Numbered from the stretch's first letter, positions 23,719 to 32,927 are shown. The stretch is 52,083 bases of DNA from Collinsella sp. AF08-23 (GCF_003479805.1 NZ_QUHV01000013.1:13657-65739); one strand, 5' to 3'. Notes: a model not told the origin generated them from the sequence alone. Numbers and translations are program-made.

Positions 23719-24435
23719 CTATGCGAGCAGCGCGGCCGCCATGGCGATTACCACGGAGGGTAGCATGTTGGCCACGCGGAAGGTCTTGCCCCAGATGAGG
23801 TCGATGCCAACGCAGAAGATGAGAATCGATCCCACGGTGGAGAGGTTTGCGATCGCGGCGGCGGTCATGAGCGGATTCAGAATCTGCGCAAGGACGGTGA
23901 CGCCTCCCTGCAGGAGGACGACGGGAATGACCGAGAAGATGCAGCCCTTGCCCATGGATGCCGTCATGGTGCACACGAGCAGCGCATCGATGGCACCTTT
24001 GAGCGCCAATGTGGTCCAGTCTCCCGTGAGGCCGTCCTGAATGGAGCCCACGATTGCCATGGCGCCCACTGCCACCGAAAGGGACGCGGAGACGAACGCG
24101 TCGACAAAGGCGGAATCGCCATTGCTGCGCGTGGCGTATTTGAGCCATTCGCCAAACCGGTCGAGCTGTCGTTCGAGGTCGAACACCTCGCCGATGAGCG
24201 ATCCAAGGGCAAGTGAGCCCACCACCAGCGCCGAGTTGACGGCTGCGAGCTTGCCGCCCTCAAGGGACAACATGCCCGCCAAGGCGCCAGAGAGTCCGAC
24301 GAAGAGGATGGCCACCGCTGTTGCCTTGAGCAGGGTGTCTTGAATGCGGGGCGTGAGGAAGCGGCCAAAGGCCAACCCGGCGAGGCCTCCCACAAGGATG
24401 AAGCCGCCGTCGATGAGGGTGCCGAGTCCGATCAT
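23719..24435 (-). CDS. DUF554 family membrane protein (YqgA-like)
   Basis: A 238-residue integral membrane protein of unknown function. The opening IGLGTLIDGGFILVGGLAGL, the middle SVAVGAMAIVGSIQDGL block and the end GIDLIWGKTFRVANMLPSV are characteristic of DUF554. About seven hydrophobic segments are visible. The end of the gene is duplicated 1.96 kb away at 21771-21874. The phosphatase gene upstream ends nine bases before its ATG, so the two probably form an operon. Some proteins in this family have been suggested to be transporters; nothing here shows a substrate. Confidence 0.9.
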   Translation of the reverse strand: MIGLGTLIDGGFILVGGLAGLAFGRFLTPRIQDTLLKATAVAILFVGLSGALAGMLSLEGGKLAAVNSALVVGSLALGSLIGEVFDLERQLDRFGEWLKYATRSNGDSAFVDAFVSASLSVAVGAMAIVGSIQDGLTGDWTTLALKGAIDALLVCTMTASMGKGCIFSVIPVVLLQGGVTVLAQILNPLMTAAAIANLSTVGSILIFCVGIDLIWGKTFRVANMLPSVVIAMAAALLA

Positions 24436-24444
24436 GGGTCGCTC

Positions 24445-24933
24445 CTAGCGTGGGTCGGCGCCGGGAAGCGCTGGTGCATGGGTTCCAGTGAGATGTTCGA
24501 AGAGGGCGGAGCAGCCCAGAAGGACATCGCGGTAGGTGGCGTCGAAGTCGCCCGTATACCATGGGTCGGCGACGTCGCGCGTGCTTCCGGCGAAGCTCAG
24601 CAGCCGGTGGCAAATGCCGCGAGGATCGCCTTTCAGGATGCGCCCGAGCCCTCGCTCGTTCTCCGCGTCCATGTAGGCGATGACGTCCCAGTCATTGTAT
24701 TCGGCGCGCGTGATCTTGCGGGCGCGGTGCGCACCAACGGGTACCCCGACCTCGCGAAGCTTGTTCACGGTCCCATGGTGCGGCGGGTTTCCGATCTCCT
24801 CGCGCGAGGTTGCGGCGGAGTCGATGACGAATTCGTTCTCGAGCCCCGCGCGTCGCACGAGCTCCTCAAAGACGAACTGTGCCATGGTCGATCGGCAGAT
24901 GTTGCCATGGCAGATGAATAGGACGCGATGCAT
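24445..24933 (-). CDS. Low-molecular-weight protein-tyrosine phosphatase
   Basis: A 162-residue cytoplasmic phosphatase. The P-loop is C8-HGNIC-R14-S at the very N-terminus, as in this family. The general-acid aspartate is in DVADPWYTGDF near the C-terminus. The length is normal. In Gram-positive bacteria such enzymes often reverse tyrosine phosphorylation linked to capsule synthesis or stress, but no capsule genes are nearby. It is followed after nine bases by the DUF554 gene. Confidence 0.95.
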   Translation of the reverse strand: MHRVLFICHGNICRSTMAQFVFEELVRRAGLENEFVIDSAATSREEIGNPPHHGTVNKLREVGVPVGAHRARKITRAEYNDWDVIAYMDAENERGLGRILKGDPRGICHRLLSFAGSTRDVADPWYTGDFDATYRDVLLGCSALFEHLTGTHAPALPGADPR

Positions 24934-25210
24934 TCCGCGCGGGCCTTTCGTTTAGGTTATTTTCCCTGCTAAGCATAGCAGAGCGCAGGTTGTTCAGACG
25001 GTGCGTCTCGACGTGCGGCGCATGGATAGGCGTGTGCACACATGGGTGAAGTGGCTCGATGCGTGGGCGAGGCGTTTCGGCGCGTCGGACAGAATGGTCC
25101 GATGCGCCGAGCGGTTGCGGGACGCCGCTCGGTGCATAGTGATTGCGTGTGCTGTCCATGCGGTCGGGTAGGATGGAGTGCCTAACCGATTTTGATGGGA
25201 GAGTTGTCGT

Positions 25211-27727
25211 ATGGCAGATTCCAACAACGTCGATGTTGCCGCCATCATGAACATGGTCGCCGCGCTGAGCCCCGAAGGGAGCGGCGTGCGCAAGGATGTG
25301 GTCGCCACCGCGCAGGTTGATTCGGGGCAAGCCGAGCCTGTCCCAATGCCGTCTGGGTCCGGCGTTGCGCCCGAATCATCGATTGGGGCGCGCCCTGCCG
25401 TCGCGCCCGCTACATCCGTCGCGCCCGCAGCGCTTGCTGCATCGGCTGCAAGAACGGCGGGCGCGATGCGCCCCTTTGGTTCCGCAGGCTCCCTCACGGC
25501 CGATGACTTGGCGGATGCCCCGGCAGCGCGGCGCGCAGAACCCACCTCGGAGGACATCGCCGCCATGAACAGACGCATCGTGTCCGCGCTCGCCGCCGAG
25601 CTGGGGCAGCCGGTCGCGCGCGTCGAGGCGGTCATTTCCCTCATCGATGAGGGCGCGACGATTCCGTTCATCGCCCGCTACCGCAAGGAGGCCACGGGCG
25701 GTATGGATGACGTCGCGCTGCGTGCGCTCGACGACCGCCTGTCCTACCTGCGCAACCTCGAGCAGCGCAAGTCCGACGTCATCGCGGTGATCGACGGCCA
25801 GGGCAAGCTTACGGACGAGCTGCGCTCGAGCATCGAAGAGGCGCCGACGTTGCAGCGCGTGGAGGACCTCTACAAGCCGTTTCGTAAAAAGCGCGCCACC
25901 CGCGCGTCGAAGGCGCGCGATGCAGGCCTCGAGCCGCTCGCGAACCTCATTCTCATGCAGCCCGTGCAGGGGGAGGGTCCGCTCGCGGCGGCCGCGGGCT
26001 ACGTCAACGCCGAGGGCGGCTTCGCCACGGCGGAGGCGGCGCTCGCCGGCGCGCGCGACATCGTGGCGGAGCTCGTGGCGGAGGATCCCGAGAACACGGC
26101 GGACCTGCGCGAGTACACGCATAAGACGGCCGCCATCGAGTCGGAGGCCGTCGATGCGGACGAGAAGACCGCGTACGAGCCCTATTACGAGTTCTCCGAG
26201 GCCGCGCGCTCCATCCCCAACCATCGCATCCTCGCCATCAACCGCGGTGAGCGTGAGGGCAAGCTGCGCGTGCGCGTGCGCGTGGACGGTGAGGCCGCGG
26301 CCGAGCGCCTGCAGCGCCGGTACCCGCGTCGTCGCGGGCCGTTCGCGGGGGAGCTCGACGCCGCCATCGCCGACGGATACAAGCGCCTCATGGCACCCTC
26401 GCTCGAGCGCGAGCTGCGCGTGGACCTCACCATGCGCGCGCAGGAGGACGCCATCAAGGTCTTTGCCAAGAACACCGAGGGCTTGCTGCAGCAGCGTCCC
26501 GTCCGCGGTGCCCGCGTGATCGCGCTCGACCCCGGTTACCGGGCGGGCTGCAAGGTCGCCGTGCTGGACGAGTACGGCAAGCTCCTCGACCACACGATCT
26601 TGTACCCCACGCCGCCGCGACGCGATGTCGCGGGCACCAAGCGCGAGCTGCTGCGCCTCACGCGCAAGCACCGCGTCAACACCATCGTGGTGGGCAACGG
26701 CACGGCGAGCCGCGAGACCGAGGAGGTCGTGGCGGCGTTCATCGCCGAGTCCGCGCCCGAGCTGCGCTACACCATCGTGAACGAGGCGGGCGCGTCGGTG
26801 TACTCGGCCTCCAAGCTGGCGAGCGAGGAGTGCCCCGACCTCGACGTGACCACGCGCGGCGCGATGAGCCTGGGCCGCCGCCTGCAGGACCCGTTGGCGG
26901 AACTGGTCAAGATCCCGCCGCAGTCCATCGGCGTTGGCCAGTACCAGCACGACCTCGACCAGGGTGAGCTCGGACGCGCTTTGGGCAACGTGGTCGAGAA
27001 TGTGGTCAACCGCGTGGGCGTCGACGTGAACACTGCGAGCGCGAGCCTACTGGGGTACGTCTCGGGCATCACGCCGGCGGTCGCCAAGAACATCGTCGCC
27101 TATCGCGAGGAGAACGGCGCGTTCACCGATCGTCGCCAGCTCAAGAAGGTCCCCAAGCTCGGACCCAAGGCCTATCTCAACGCGGCGGGCTTCATGCGCA
27201 TCACGGGCGGCAAGAACCCGCTCGACGCCACGAGCGTGCACCCCGAGAGCTATGAGATCGCGGGCGAGCTGCTGCGCCGCGCGGGTGTTGCGCCGAGTGC
27301 GCTCGCCGCCGGTGGCGTACCGGGCATCGGCTCAAAGATCGGCAACTTGGGTGCGGTCGCGGCCGAGCTCGGCTGCGGTGTCCCCACCCTGCGCGACATC
27401 GTGGCGGAGCTCGAGAAGCCCGGCCGCGACCCGCGCGACGACGCCCCGGAGGTCGTGTTCTCCCAGGCGGCGCGCAGCATCGAGGACCTCGAGGTTGGCA
27501 TGGAGCTCAAGGGCACCGTGCGCAACGTGGTGGACTTCGGCGCCTTCGTGGACATCGGCGTGCATCAGGACGGTCTGGTGCACATCTCCAAGTTGGCGAG
27601 CCGCTTCGTGAAGCACCCGAGCGAGGTCGTCGCCGTGGGCGACACCGTGACCGTGTGGGTCACCGGCGTGGACCGCGCTCGCAAGAAGATCTCCCTCACC
27701 ATGGTCGAGGGGCGTATGGATCGGTAG
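25211..27727 (+). CDS. tex: Tex family RNA-binding transcription accessory protein
   Basis: An 838-residue nucleic-acid-binding protein. Recognisable Tex blocks are the N-terminal ATIPFIARYRKEATGGMDD, the LYKPFRKKRATRA helix, the YqgF-like RNase H fold (VIALDPGYRAGCKVAVLD; NTIVVGNGTASRET), the SLGRRLQDPLAELVKI and QYQHD block, helix-hairpin-helix repeats (NTASASLLGYVSGI) and a C-terminal S1 domain (GMELKGTVRNVVDFGAFVDI). The first 115 residues before MNRRIVSALAA are a low-complexity extension rich in A, P and G not seen in most Tex proteins. A weak GGGAGA precedes the ATG. Monocistronic. Confidence 0.95.
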   Translation: MADSNNVDVAAIMNMVAALSPEGSGVRKDVVATAQVDSGQAEPVPMPSGSGVAPESSIGARPAVAPATSVAPAALAASAARTAGAMRPFGSAGSLTADDLADAPAARRAEPTSEDIAAMNRRIVSALAAELGQPVARVEAVISLIDEGATIPFIARYRKEATGGMDDVALRALDDRLSYLRNLEQRKSDVIAVIDGQGKLTDELRSSIEEAPTLQRVEDLYKPFRKKRATRASKARDAGLEPLANLILMQPVQGEGPLAAAAGYVNAEGGFATAEAALAGARDIVAELVAEDPENTADLREYTHKTAAIESEAVDADEKTAYEPYYEFSEAARSIPNHRILAINRGEREGKLRVRVRVDGEAAAERLQRRYPRRRGPFAGELDAAIADGYKRLMAPSLERELRVDLTMRAQEDAIKVFAKNTEGLLQQRPVRGARVIALDPGYRAGCKVAVLDEYGKLLDHTILYPTPPRRDVAGTKRELLRLTRKHRVNTIVVGNGTASRETEEVVAAFIAESAPELRYTIVNEAGASVYSASKLASEECPDLDVTTRGAMSLGRRLQDPLAELVKIPPQSIGVGQYQHDLDQGELGRALGNVVENVVNRVGVDVNTASASLLGYVSGITPAVAKNIVAYREENGAFTDRRQLKKVPKLGPKAYLNAAGFMRITGGKNPLDATSVHPESYEIAGELLRRAGVAPSALAAGGVPGIGSKIGNLGAVAAELGCGVPTLRDIVAELEKPGRDPRDDAPEVVFSQAARSIEDLEVGMELKGTVRNVVDFGAFVDIGVHQDGLVHISKLASRFVKHPSEVVAVGDTVTVWVTGVDRARKKISLTMVEGRMDR

Positions 27728-28088
27728 GGTTTAGCGACATGTGGCATTTGGGGGGCACGCGCATTTTTGCACATTGGAAACGCGTGGCGCGTTGGGGGCG
27801 GGCGCATTTTGCGTGCCTGACGCGGGTGCGCCATCCCTGGCTGCGCGTTGCGTGCGTTGCCGCACGCTAGATGCTCGCGTTCCGCCGCAATTCCGGGCCT
27901 CGCAGATGGGTTCTCGAGCTTTTTCGTATCGGAAATCGGAATTCGCGAGTACAAGGCATTTTCGATCGACTTTGACCTGCGCTTTTATGAGTCAAAGGGA
28001 ACGGTATACTTCGCCTTCTCTTGAATCGATACGAAAAAGCTCAACTTCGTTTTTCCAAGGGTCGCTTCGTTGCTCGACGCGCCGCTCT
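27728..28088. other. Non-coding interval with a 16-bp inverted repeat
   Basis: Between tex and the convergent GH13 gene there is no credible gene. GAGCTTTTTCGTATCG (27916-27931) recurs as a perfect inverted copy at 28027-28042, enclosing 95 bases. These could form a bidirectional termination structure or be the ends of a small palindromic element. The first part (27740-27870) is GC-rich with short GCGCATTTTGC-like echoes. Confidence 0.5.
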
Positions 28089-29702
28089 TTACGCTTGACG
28101 GAGGTACAAAATGCCGAAGGGCGGGATTTCCAGCGTCCCGTGAAGGTCGAGCCTGGCGTTAGCGCTAGGCTCGGGGTGCGCATCGTCCTCGGCCGCGGCT
28201 GCGTGTTGCCCGGTATTGGGCTCGGGGCGCACGTCTGCCCCGGTTGCGGGTTGTTCGCCATCGTGCTCAGGACGTGTGTCGGGTGAGGTCGCGGACGGTG
28301 CGGCGCTCGCAGTTGGGGAGCTCGCCTCGCACGAGACGAGGACATCGAATGATCCTTGTAGGCAGCCATCGTTGAAAGTGAACGGCGCGTCATCCGCATT
28401 CACGGCCACGAGCACATGCTCGGCCGCCGCCCCGTCCGCCGCACCGACGCAACGCTCGAACAGCAGCTGCTTGTTGGTGATGATCACGTTGCGGTAGTCT
28501 CCGTGGCAGAGCGCCCGCGACTCGCGGCGCACGTGGTTGAGACGGTTGATGAACGCGGTGAGCTCGTTGGGGCCCGTGCCGCCGTCCCATCCGGCGACCG
28601 GGGCGTCGAGCGCCTCGGCCGCGGGCGCGCCGATGGCGGGCCTCAGCTCCACGTCTGCTAGGTACCCGATGCCCTTGGTTCCCAGCTGCCCCCACTCGCT
28701 ACCGTAATACAGGCACGGGATACCCGGCATGCCGAACAAGACACCGTATGCCGGAGCGAGGTGGCGCTTCTCGGTGAGGATGCTCGCAAGGCGCGAGACG
28801 TCGTGGTTGTCGGCGAAATTCACCAGGTGCTTGCCGCGGTAGATGCACCACGGGTCGCCGCCGAACTGGCGGTGCAGAGAGTGGGCGATCTCGAACATGT
28901 TCATGGAGTTGAAGCTCGAATACAGCCCCTTGTAGCACTCGTAGTTCGTGCAGGAGTTGAGCATCTCATCGTTCACGATGAGGTTGTAGTCACCGTGCAG
29001 TACCTCGCCGATGAGCGGAAACCCGTCGCCCGCGGCGCCGTCAAAGCGCGGTTCGGCGCCCAGTTCGTCCGCGAGCCCGCGTAGTTGCTTCACGAAATCG
29101 TGGTCGAGGCTATAGGCCACGTCCAGTCGCAGTCCGTCCACGCCCAGCTCGCGCTTCCACATGCGCACCGCATCGAGGAGGTAGTCGACGACCTCGGGGT
29201 TGCGTAGGTTGAGCTTGACGAGGTCCTGGTTGCCCTCCCAGCCCTCATACCAAAATCCGTCACCGAAGTGCGTGTCGCCGTCGAAGCTGATGTTGAACCA
29301 GTCCTTGTACGGCGAGTCCCAGCGGCGCTCGCGCACATCCCGGAACGCCCAGAAGTTGCGCCCTACGTGGTTGAACACGGCGTCGAGTATCACGCGGACG
29401 CCGCATGCGTGTAGAGCGTCGACCACGCGGGCGAAGTCCTCGTTCGTGCCCAGCCGGTAGTCGATTTCGCGCAGGTCACGCGTGTTATAGCCGTGCGAGT
29501 CGCTGGCAAAGACGGGGTTGAGCAGAATGGCGCCCACGCCGAGCTTTCCCAGGTACGGGGCCCATTCGATGAGCGAGCGCACGCGGTGCAGGGAGCGTTC
29601 GCGCTCTTGGCCCTCGGCGTCGTCGACGGCGGGCGCGTCGAATGGGCAGTCAAGCATGCCCAGCGGATACATCTGGTAGAGCGTTGTGTCGAAAACCCAC
29701 AT
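28089..29702 (-). CDS. GH13 alpha-amylase-type glycosidase
   Basis: A 537-residue intracellular alpha-glucan hydrolase of the cyclomaltodextrinase/maltogenic type (no signal peptide). The ATG at 29702 fits the protein start WVFDTTLYQMYPLG, with GAGGGG upstream. GH13 motifs are intact: VILDAVFNHVG, GLRLDVA (nucleophile Asp), GEVLHGDY (acid Glu) and FADNHDV (third Asp). The C-terminal beta domain is interrupted by a run of about 55 residues rich in P, A, E, T and S (after VLVSCEASS), before it resumes with LDLHGTLEIPPFGILYL. That low-complexity insertion is unusual. Substrate specificity within GH13 is not settled by sequence reading. Confidence 0.92.
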   Translation of the reverse strand: MWVFDTTLYQMYPLGMLDCPFDAPAVDDAEGQERERSLHRVRSLIEWAPYLGKLGVGAILLNPVFASDSHGYNTRDLREIDYRLGTNEDFARVVDALHACGVRVILDAVFNHVGRNFWAFRDVRERRWDSPYKDWFNISFDGDTHFGDGFWYEGWEGNQDLVKLNLRNPEVVDYLLDAVRMWKRELGVDGLRLDVAYSLDHDFVKQLRGLADELGAEPRFDGAAGDGFPLIGEVLHGDYNLIVNDEMLNSCTNYECYKGLYSSFNSMNMFEIAHSLHRQFGGDPWCIYRGKHLVNFADNHDVSRLASILTEKRHLAPAYGVLFGMPGIPCLYYGSEWGQLGTKGIGYLADVELRPAIGAPAAEALDAPVAGWDGGTGPNELTAFINRLNHVRRESRALCHGDYRNVIITNKQLLFERCVGAADGAAAEHVLVAVNADDAPFTFNDGCLQGSFDVLVSCEASSPTASAAPSATSPDTRPEHDGEQPATGADVRPEPNTGQHAAAAEDDAHPEPSANARLDLHGTLEIPPFGILYLRQA

Positions 29703-29913
29703 GACAAGGCCCCTCGGAAAGCGTGGTCGAGTGTTGCGCCGACGGAGGTGCCAAGAGGGCGCAGGTCTCAGCATACCGCGTGGCGGGCATTTGCAGGCGA
29801 GTGGCTCGGTAGGCGGTTCAGCTGCTGCGGAAGTGGGCACCTCGCAGACGGGGGCTCGCAGCCGATTGCGGCAGGATGCGTGTATCCGCTGTTGAATCCG
29901 AGCGGCTGGTTGA

Positions 29914-30081
29914 AAAATGTGAGAAACCATGGGATTGTAACTGGCTTAACGTTTCAAACCCATGATTTCTCACATAAATGGGGTTGGTAATGTGATTTAT
30001 CATGGGTTTGAAATCCGGTGCGGTTTTTCAAACCTATGGTTTCTCACATTGCAGAAGAGACTCACATTGCAGAAGAGAGAT
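29914..30081. repeat. Cluster of inverted and direct repeats upstream of the GH13 gene
   Basis: A motif of the form TTTCAAACCCATGATTTCTC occurs near 29952-29976, again with two or three changes at 30026-30050, and in inverted form as GTGAGAAACCATGGG near 29919 and as ATCATGGGTTTGAAA near 29999-30013. Next to them an 18-bp unit CTCACATTGCAGAAGAGA occurs twice in tandem (about 30043-30078). No gene fits here. The cluster could be a multi-site operator for the GH13 gene or relics of a palindromic element. Confidence 0.6.
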
Positions 30082-30121
30082 GCCGCCGCGTTTTCTTTAC
30101 CGCGTTCTCTTTGTCCAATAC

Positions 30122-30310
30122 CTAGAGTCGTCCCATGATGGCATGACCTATGAAGAGAATGACGCCCAGTGCGAAGAGCGGAGCGACTGTGCGCTTGGGG
30201 ACTTGGTACGGATGCGTGCACATAAAGCCCGCGCCCGCAATCCGCGCCGCCCCTGCATCTTCGTTCGCGGATTTACCCGAAGAGTCCCCCCGCGACGGAC
30301 ATGAGTGCAA
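30122..30310 (-). CDS. Possible small membrane protein downstream of the OPT transporter
   Basis: The minus strand is open for 62 codons and overlaps the end of the OPT gene in another frame. The last 33 residues, from an ATG at 30223, look protein-like: a basic stretch (PYQVPKR) followed by one hydrophobic helix (TVAPLFALGVILFIGHAIMG). There is no convincing ribosome-binding site for either start. It might be a small subunit translated by coupling with the transporter, or chance. Confidence 0.3.
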   Translation of the reverse strand: MHSCPSRGDSSGKSANEDAGAARIAGAGFMCTHPYQVPKRTVAPLFALGVILFIGHAIMGRL

Positions 30311-32015
30311 TGATCACGCCCACAATCGACTCGCCGCCAAGCACACCGGAGGCGACGATGATGCCAGATTCGTCGTGTGTGGTTTCCTTCGCGTTATCGA
30401 CCGTACCAGTGCCTGTCTTACCGGCGCTCCGCGCGGAGAGGCGGTCGTATGCCCACTTGACGCATGCGCCGAGTGCGGCGGATATGGTCATATAGAACGG
30501 CAGGTACACACCGAGGCCGAGCATCATGGCGGGGATGCCCAGGCAGTGCAGGGCCACGCCGCCTACAAGTCCGATGACGAACGCGCCCACGCTGGGGATG
30601 CCCGAAACCATGGTGGCGACCACGCTTGCCTGAGCGGAAACAAACAGCTTGCCCGGCCCGAAGGACTCAGGGCCGTATGCGGACAGCAGCGCCACCATCA
30701 CCGCTACGGCTATCACCGTGCCGAGCAGGGCCCCGATGGCCTGGCCGATCCACATGGCGCGCGGACTGGTGCCCAGGATGTGCCCGGTCTTGAAGTCGCT
30801 CATGACGTCGCCCGCAAGGCCGCACGCAACGGCTACCACGCCGGCGACGAAGAGCAGCTTGACCTGGTTGGTCTCGCCCAGGGCGGCGACGGCGAGTAGC
30901 ACGATGAGGCCGAAGATCTCCATGGGGTCGATTCCGGTCTGTCCGACCGACTGGGCACTCATGATGGTGGTCACGAATGCGAGCGCCACGACCGCGATGC
31001 AGACGATTGGGGAGAGGCCGAGGCCAAAGCAGATAAGAAGCGCCGCCGCCGCGACGAACAGGGCGAGGACACCGCGGTCGCGCGGCGTGACGCCGCCTGC
31101 CCCGGACGTCGCACCGGCATCCGTCTCGGCCGCACCCCGATGCCCACGCGTTCCTCTCCAGGCACGCGCGGCCTTGGGCAGGATGTCGTGCACGACGACG
31201 CCGAGGCCCGAACCCATCATGAGACCCATGCCAAGGCTCGACACGATGCCCTGCGCGCTTGCCACGTCCCAGAGCCCCGCGGTGCTGCCGCCCACGATGA
31301 TGCCGAAGTTCGCGATAAGTCCACCGGCGAACCAGAACGCCACGGCGGCACCTCCCACCAGAAAGCCCACGGAGAGCAGCATGGGGGAGTTGTAGATGCC
31401 GAACGACACGCCGGGAATGGGCAGGGCGAGCAGCATGGAGGGAATCACGCCCGCCAGGTCGCGCAGCGCGCACCACAGTCCCGCTGCCGCCATGGATCCG
31501 AACAGTTTCCTGCCCGTGGCACCGCCTGCACGGCTCGCCATGAGGGTCTCGGCGGCGGCGGTGCCGATGGGGTACTCGAGGTCGGATTCCTCGACGAACC
31601 TCTGCCTAATCAGTGCCGTGCACACCAGGCCGAGCAGTGTGCCCGCCAGAGCCACGGCGAGCATCTCGACCCAGCCGGCCTTATCGCCCATGCCGAGCAT
31701 CCAGATGCCGGGGATGGTGAAGGCCAGGCCACCAGCGACCATGGAGCCTGCCGACATGATGATTTGGGTGACGTTCGCCTCGCTGAGGCTCGTGCGGCCG
31801 AGGGCTCGCAGGAGCACCAGGGCGGTAATGGAGGTGAAGATGGTGGGCCACGGCAGCGCTCCCATCTTCAGTGCGGTGTAGACCGACGAAGCCGTGATGA
31901 TGACGCAGCCGATGCAGCCGATGATGACACCGGCAACGCTGATTTGCCCGCGCCGAGGCGCGCGCTCGTTCGTTCGATTCAATTTGATCTCCCTCGTATA
32001 TCCGCTCTCCCTCAT
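30273..32015 (-). CDS. OPT family oligopeptide transporter
   Basis: A 580-residue polytopic membrane protein with about 14 hydrophobic segments. Diagnostic OPT stretches include VYTALKMGALPWPTIF, the SEANVTQIIMSAGSMVAGG block, LEYPIGTAAAETLMA and GPGKLFVSAQASVVATMV. Family members import short peptides or metal chelates, driven by protons. Residues around 285-310 form a hydrophilic loop (WRGTRG and on). The neighbours give no hint of the substrate. It is the only confident gene on this strand between coaX and the repeat cluster. Confidence 0.92.
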   Translation of the reverse strand: MRESGYTREIKLNRTNERAPRRGQISVAGVIIGCIGCVIITASSVYTALKMGALPWPTIFTSITALVLLRALGRTSLSEANVTQIIMSAGSMVAGGLAFTIPGIWMLGMGDKAGWVEMLAVALAGTLLGLVCTALIRQRFVEESDLEYPIGTAAAETLMASRAGGATGRKLFGSMAAAGLWCALRDLAGVIPSMLLALPIPGVSFGIYNSPMLLSVGFLVGGAAVAFWFAGGLIANFGIIVGGSTAGLWDVASAQGIVSSLGMGLMMGSGLGVVVHDILPKAARAWRGTRGHRGAAETDAGATSGAGGVTPRDRGVLALFVAAAALLICFGLGLSPIVCIAVVALAFVTTIMSAQSVGQTGIDPMEIFGLIVLLAVAALGETNQVKLLFVAGVVAVACGLAGDVMSDFKTGHILGTSPRAMWIGQAIGALLGTVIAVAVMVALLSAYGPESFGPGKLFVSAQASVVATMVSGIPSVGAFVIGLVGGVALHCLGIPAMMLGLGVYLPFYMTISAALGACVKWAYDRLSARSAGKTGTGTVDNAKETTHDESGIIVASGVLGGESIVGVIIALMSVAGGLFG

Positions 32016-32072
32016 TGGAGAGTCGGGTTACGGCATTAGGACCGCTATAGTGTAAGCTCGAAAGAGGAAAAA

Positions 32073-32921
32073 ATGCTCGAGAACTTGGAGGGCGTCATGG
32101 GTGCCAGCGAGGGTTTTATCGAGGAGTCGACGTCTGTTCGCCCCGCGTTTGCCGAGGGTTGTCTGCTCGCGGTCGACGTGGGCAACACCGTGACCAAGTT
32201 CGGCGTATTCGTCGAGGACCGGCTGATGGGCACGTGGGAGATCACCACGCCCGCATCGTGCACGGCGGACGAGGCGTGGGCCCATGCTGCCCGTGCGATC
32301 GACATGCTCGACGCGCCCGAGCCCGGCTTTGCGATTCTGTCGTGCGTGGTGCCCAGTTTGAGCGACGTGTGGGACATCGCGTTGGGCAAATTGTGCGGCA
32401 CGCGTCCCTATGTCGTCGGTCCGGGTATTAAAACCGGTATCCGCATGCGTTATGACGATCCAGCTGAGGTGGGCTCCGATCGCGTGGCGGACGCCGTGGC
32501 GGCACGCGAGGCCTATGGGGCGCCCGTTGTGGTGGTCGATCTAGGCACGACGACCAACATCGAGGTCGTGGACGAGTCGGGCGCGTTCGCGGGCGGCATC
32601 ATCGCGCCCGGCGTGGCCCTGGGCGCCCGGTCGCTCACGTCTGCCGCCGCGCGTCTGCCGATGATCGAGTTGCGTGCGCCCGAGCGGGTTATCGGCCGCA
32701 GCACGCGTGCGGCCATGCAGTCAGGTGTGGTGCTGGGCGAGGCGGCGCGCATCGACGGCCTCCTTGACGCCGTGATGGGCGAGCTCGGCTGTGATGCCCC
32801 CGTGGTGATTACGGGCGACGGCGCGGCGCGCGTCGCTGCCCTCATCGCCCACGAGGCCACCGTCGACGAGGCCCTCACCCTGCGCGGTCTGCACCTCATT
32901 TGGCGCGCGAATCGACGCTAG
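32073..32921 (+). CDS. coaX: Type III pantothenate kinase
   Basis: First enzyme of coenzyme A synthesis, phosphorylating pantothenate. The 282 residues show the type III (CoaX) ASKHA fold: phosphate-1 motif LAVDVGNTVTKFGVF, DLGTTTNIEVVD, the GGIIAPGVALGARSLTSAAARLP block, and the adenosine-site VITGDGAA. GAAAGAGG precedes the ATG at 32073; compared with most CoaX proteins (about 255 residues) there is a 25-residue N-terminal extension, so an internal start near residue 30 is possible. Divergent from the OPT gene. Confidence 0.95.
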   Translation: MLENLEGVMGASEGFIEESTSVRPAFAEGCLLAVDVGNTVTKFGVFVEDRLMGTWEITTPASCTADEAWAHAARAIDMLDAPEPGFAILSCVVPSLSDVWDIALGKLCGTRPYVVGPGIKTGIRMRYDDPAEVGSDRVADAVAAREAYGAPVVVVDLGTTTNIEVVDESGAFAGGIIAPGVALGARSLTSAAARLPMIELRAPERVIGRSTRAAMQSGVVLGEAARIDGLLDAVMGELGCDAPVVITGDGAARVAALIAHEATVDEALTLRGLHLIWRANRR

Positions 32922-32927
32922 CTTCAA

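Noticed and set aside
21771..23833. Prophage or integrative element with att sites
   Set aside because: The 104-bp repeats look like att-type borders, but there is no integrase, tRNA target or phage gene; cassette duplication is the safer description.
25376..26950. A 524-codon minus-strand open frame opposite tex
   Set aside because: It is rich in R, L, V and H with no domain; the tex frame is full length with conserved motifs. Similar antisense frames opposite the PTS gene (38241-39776), the RGG gene (41906-43057) and elsewhere were rejected for the same reason.
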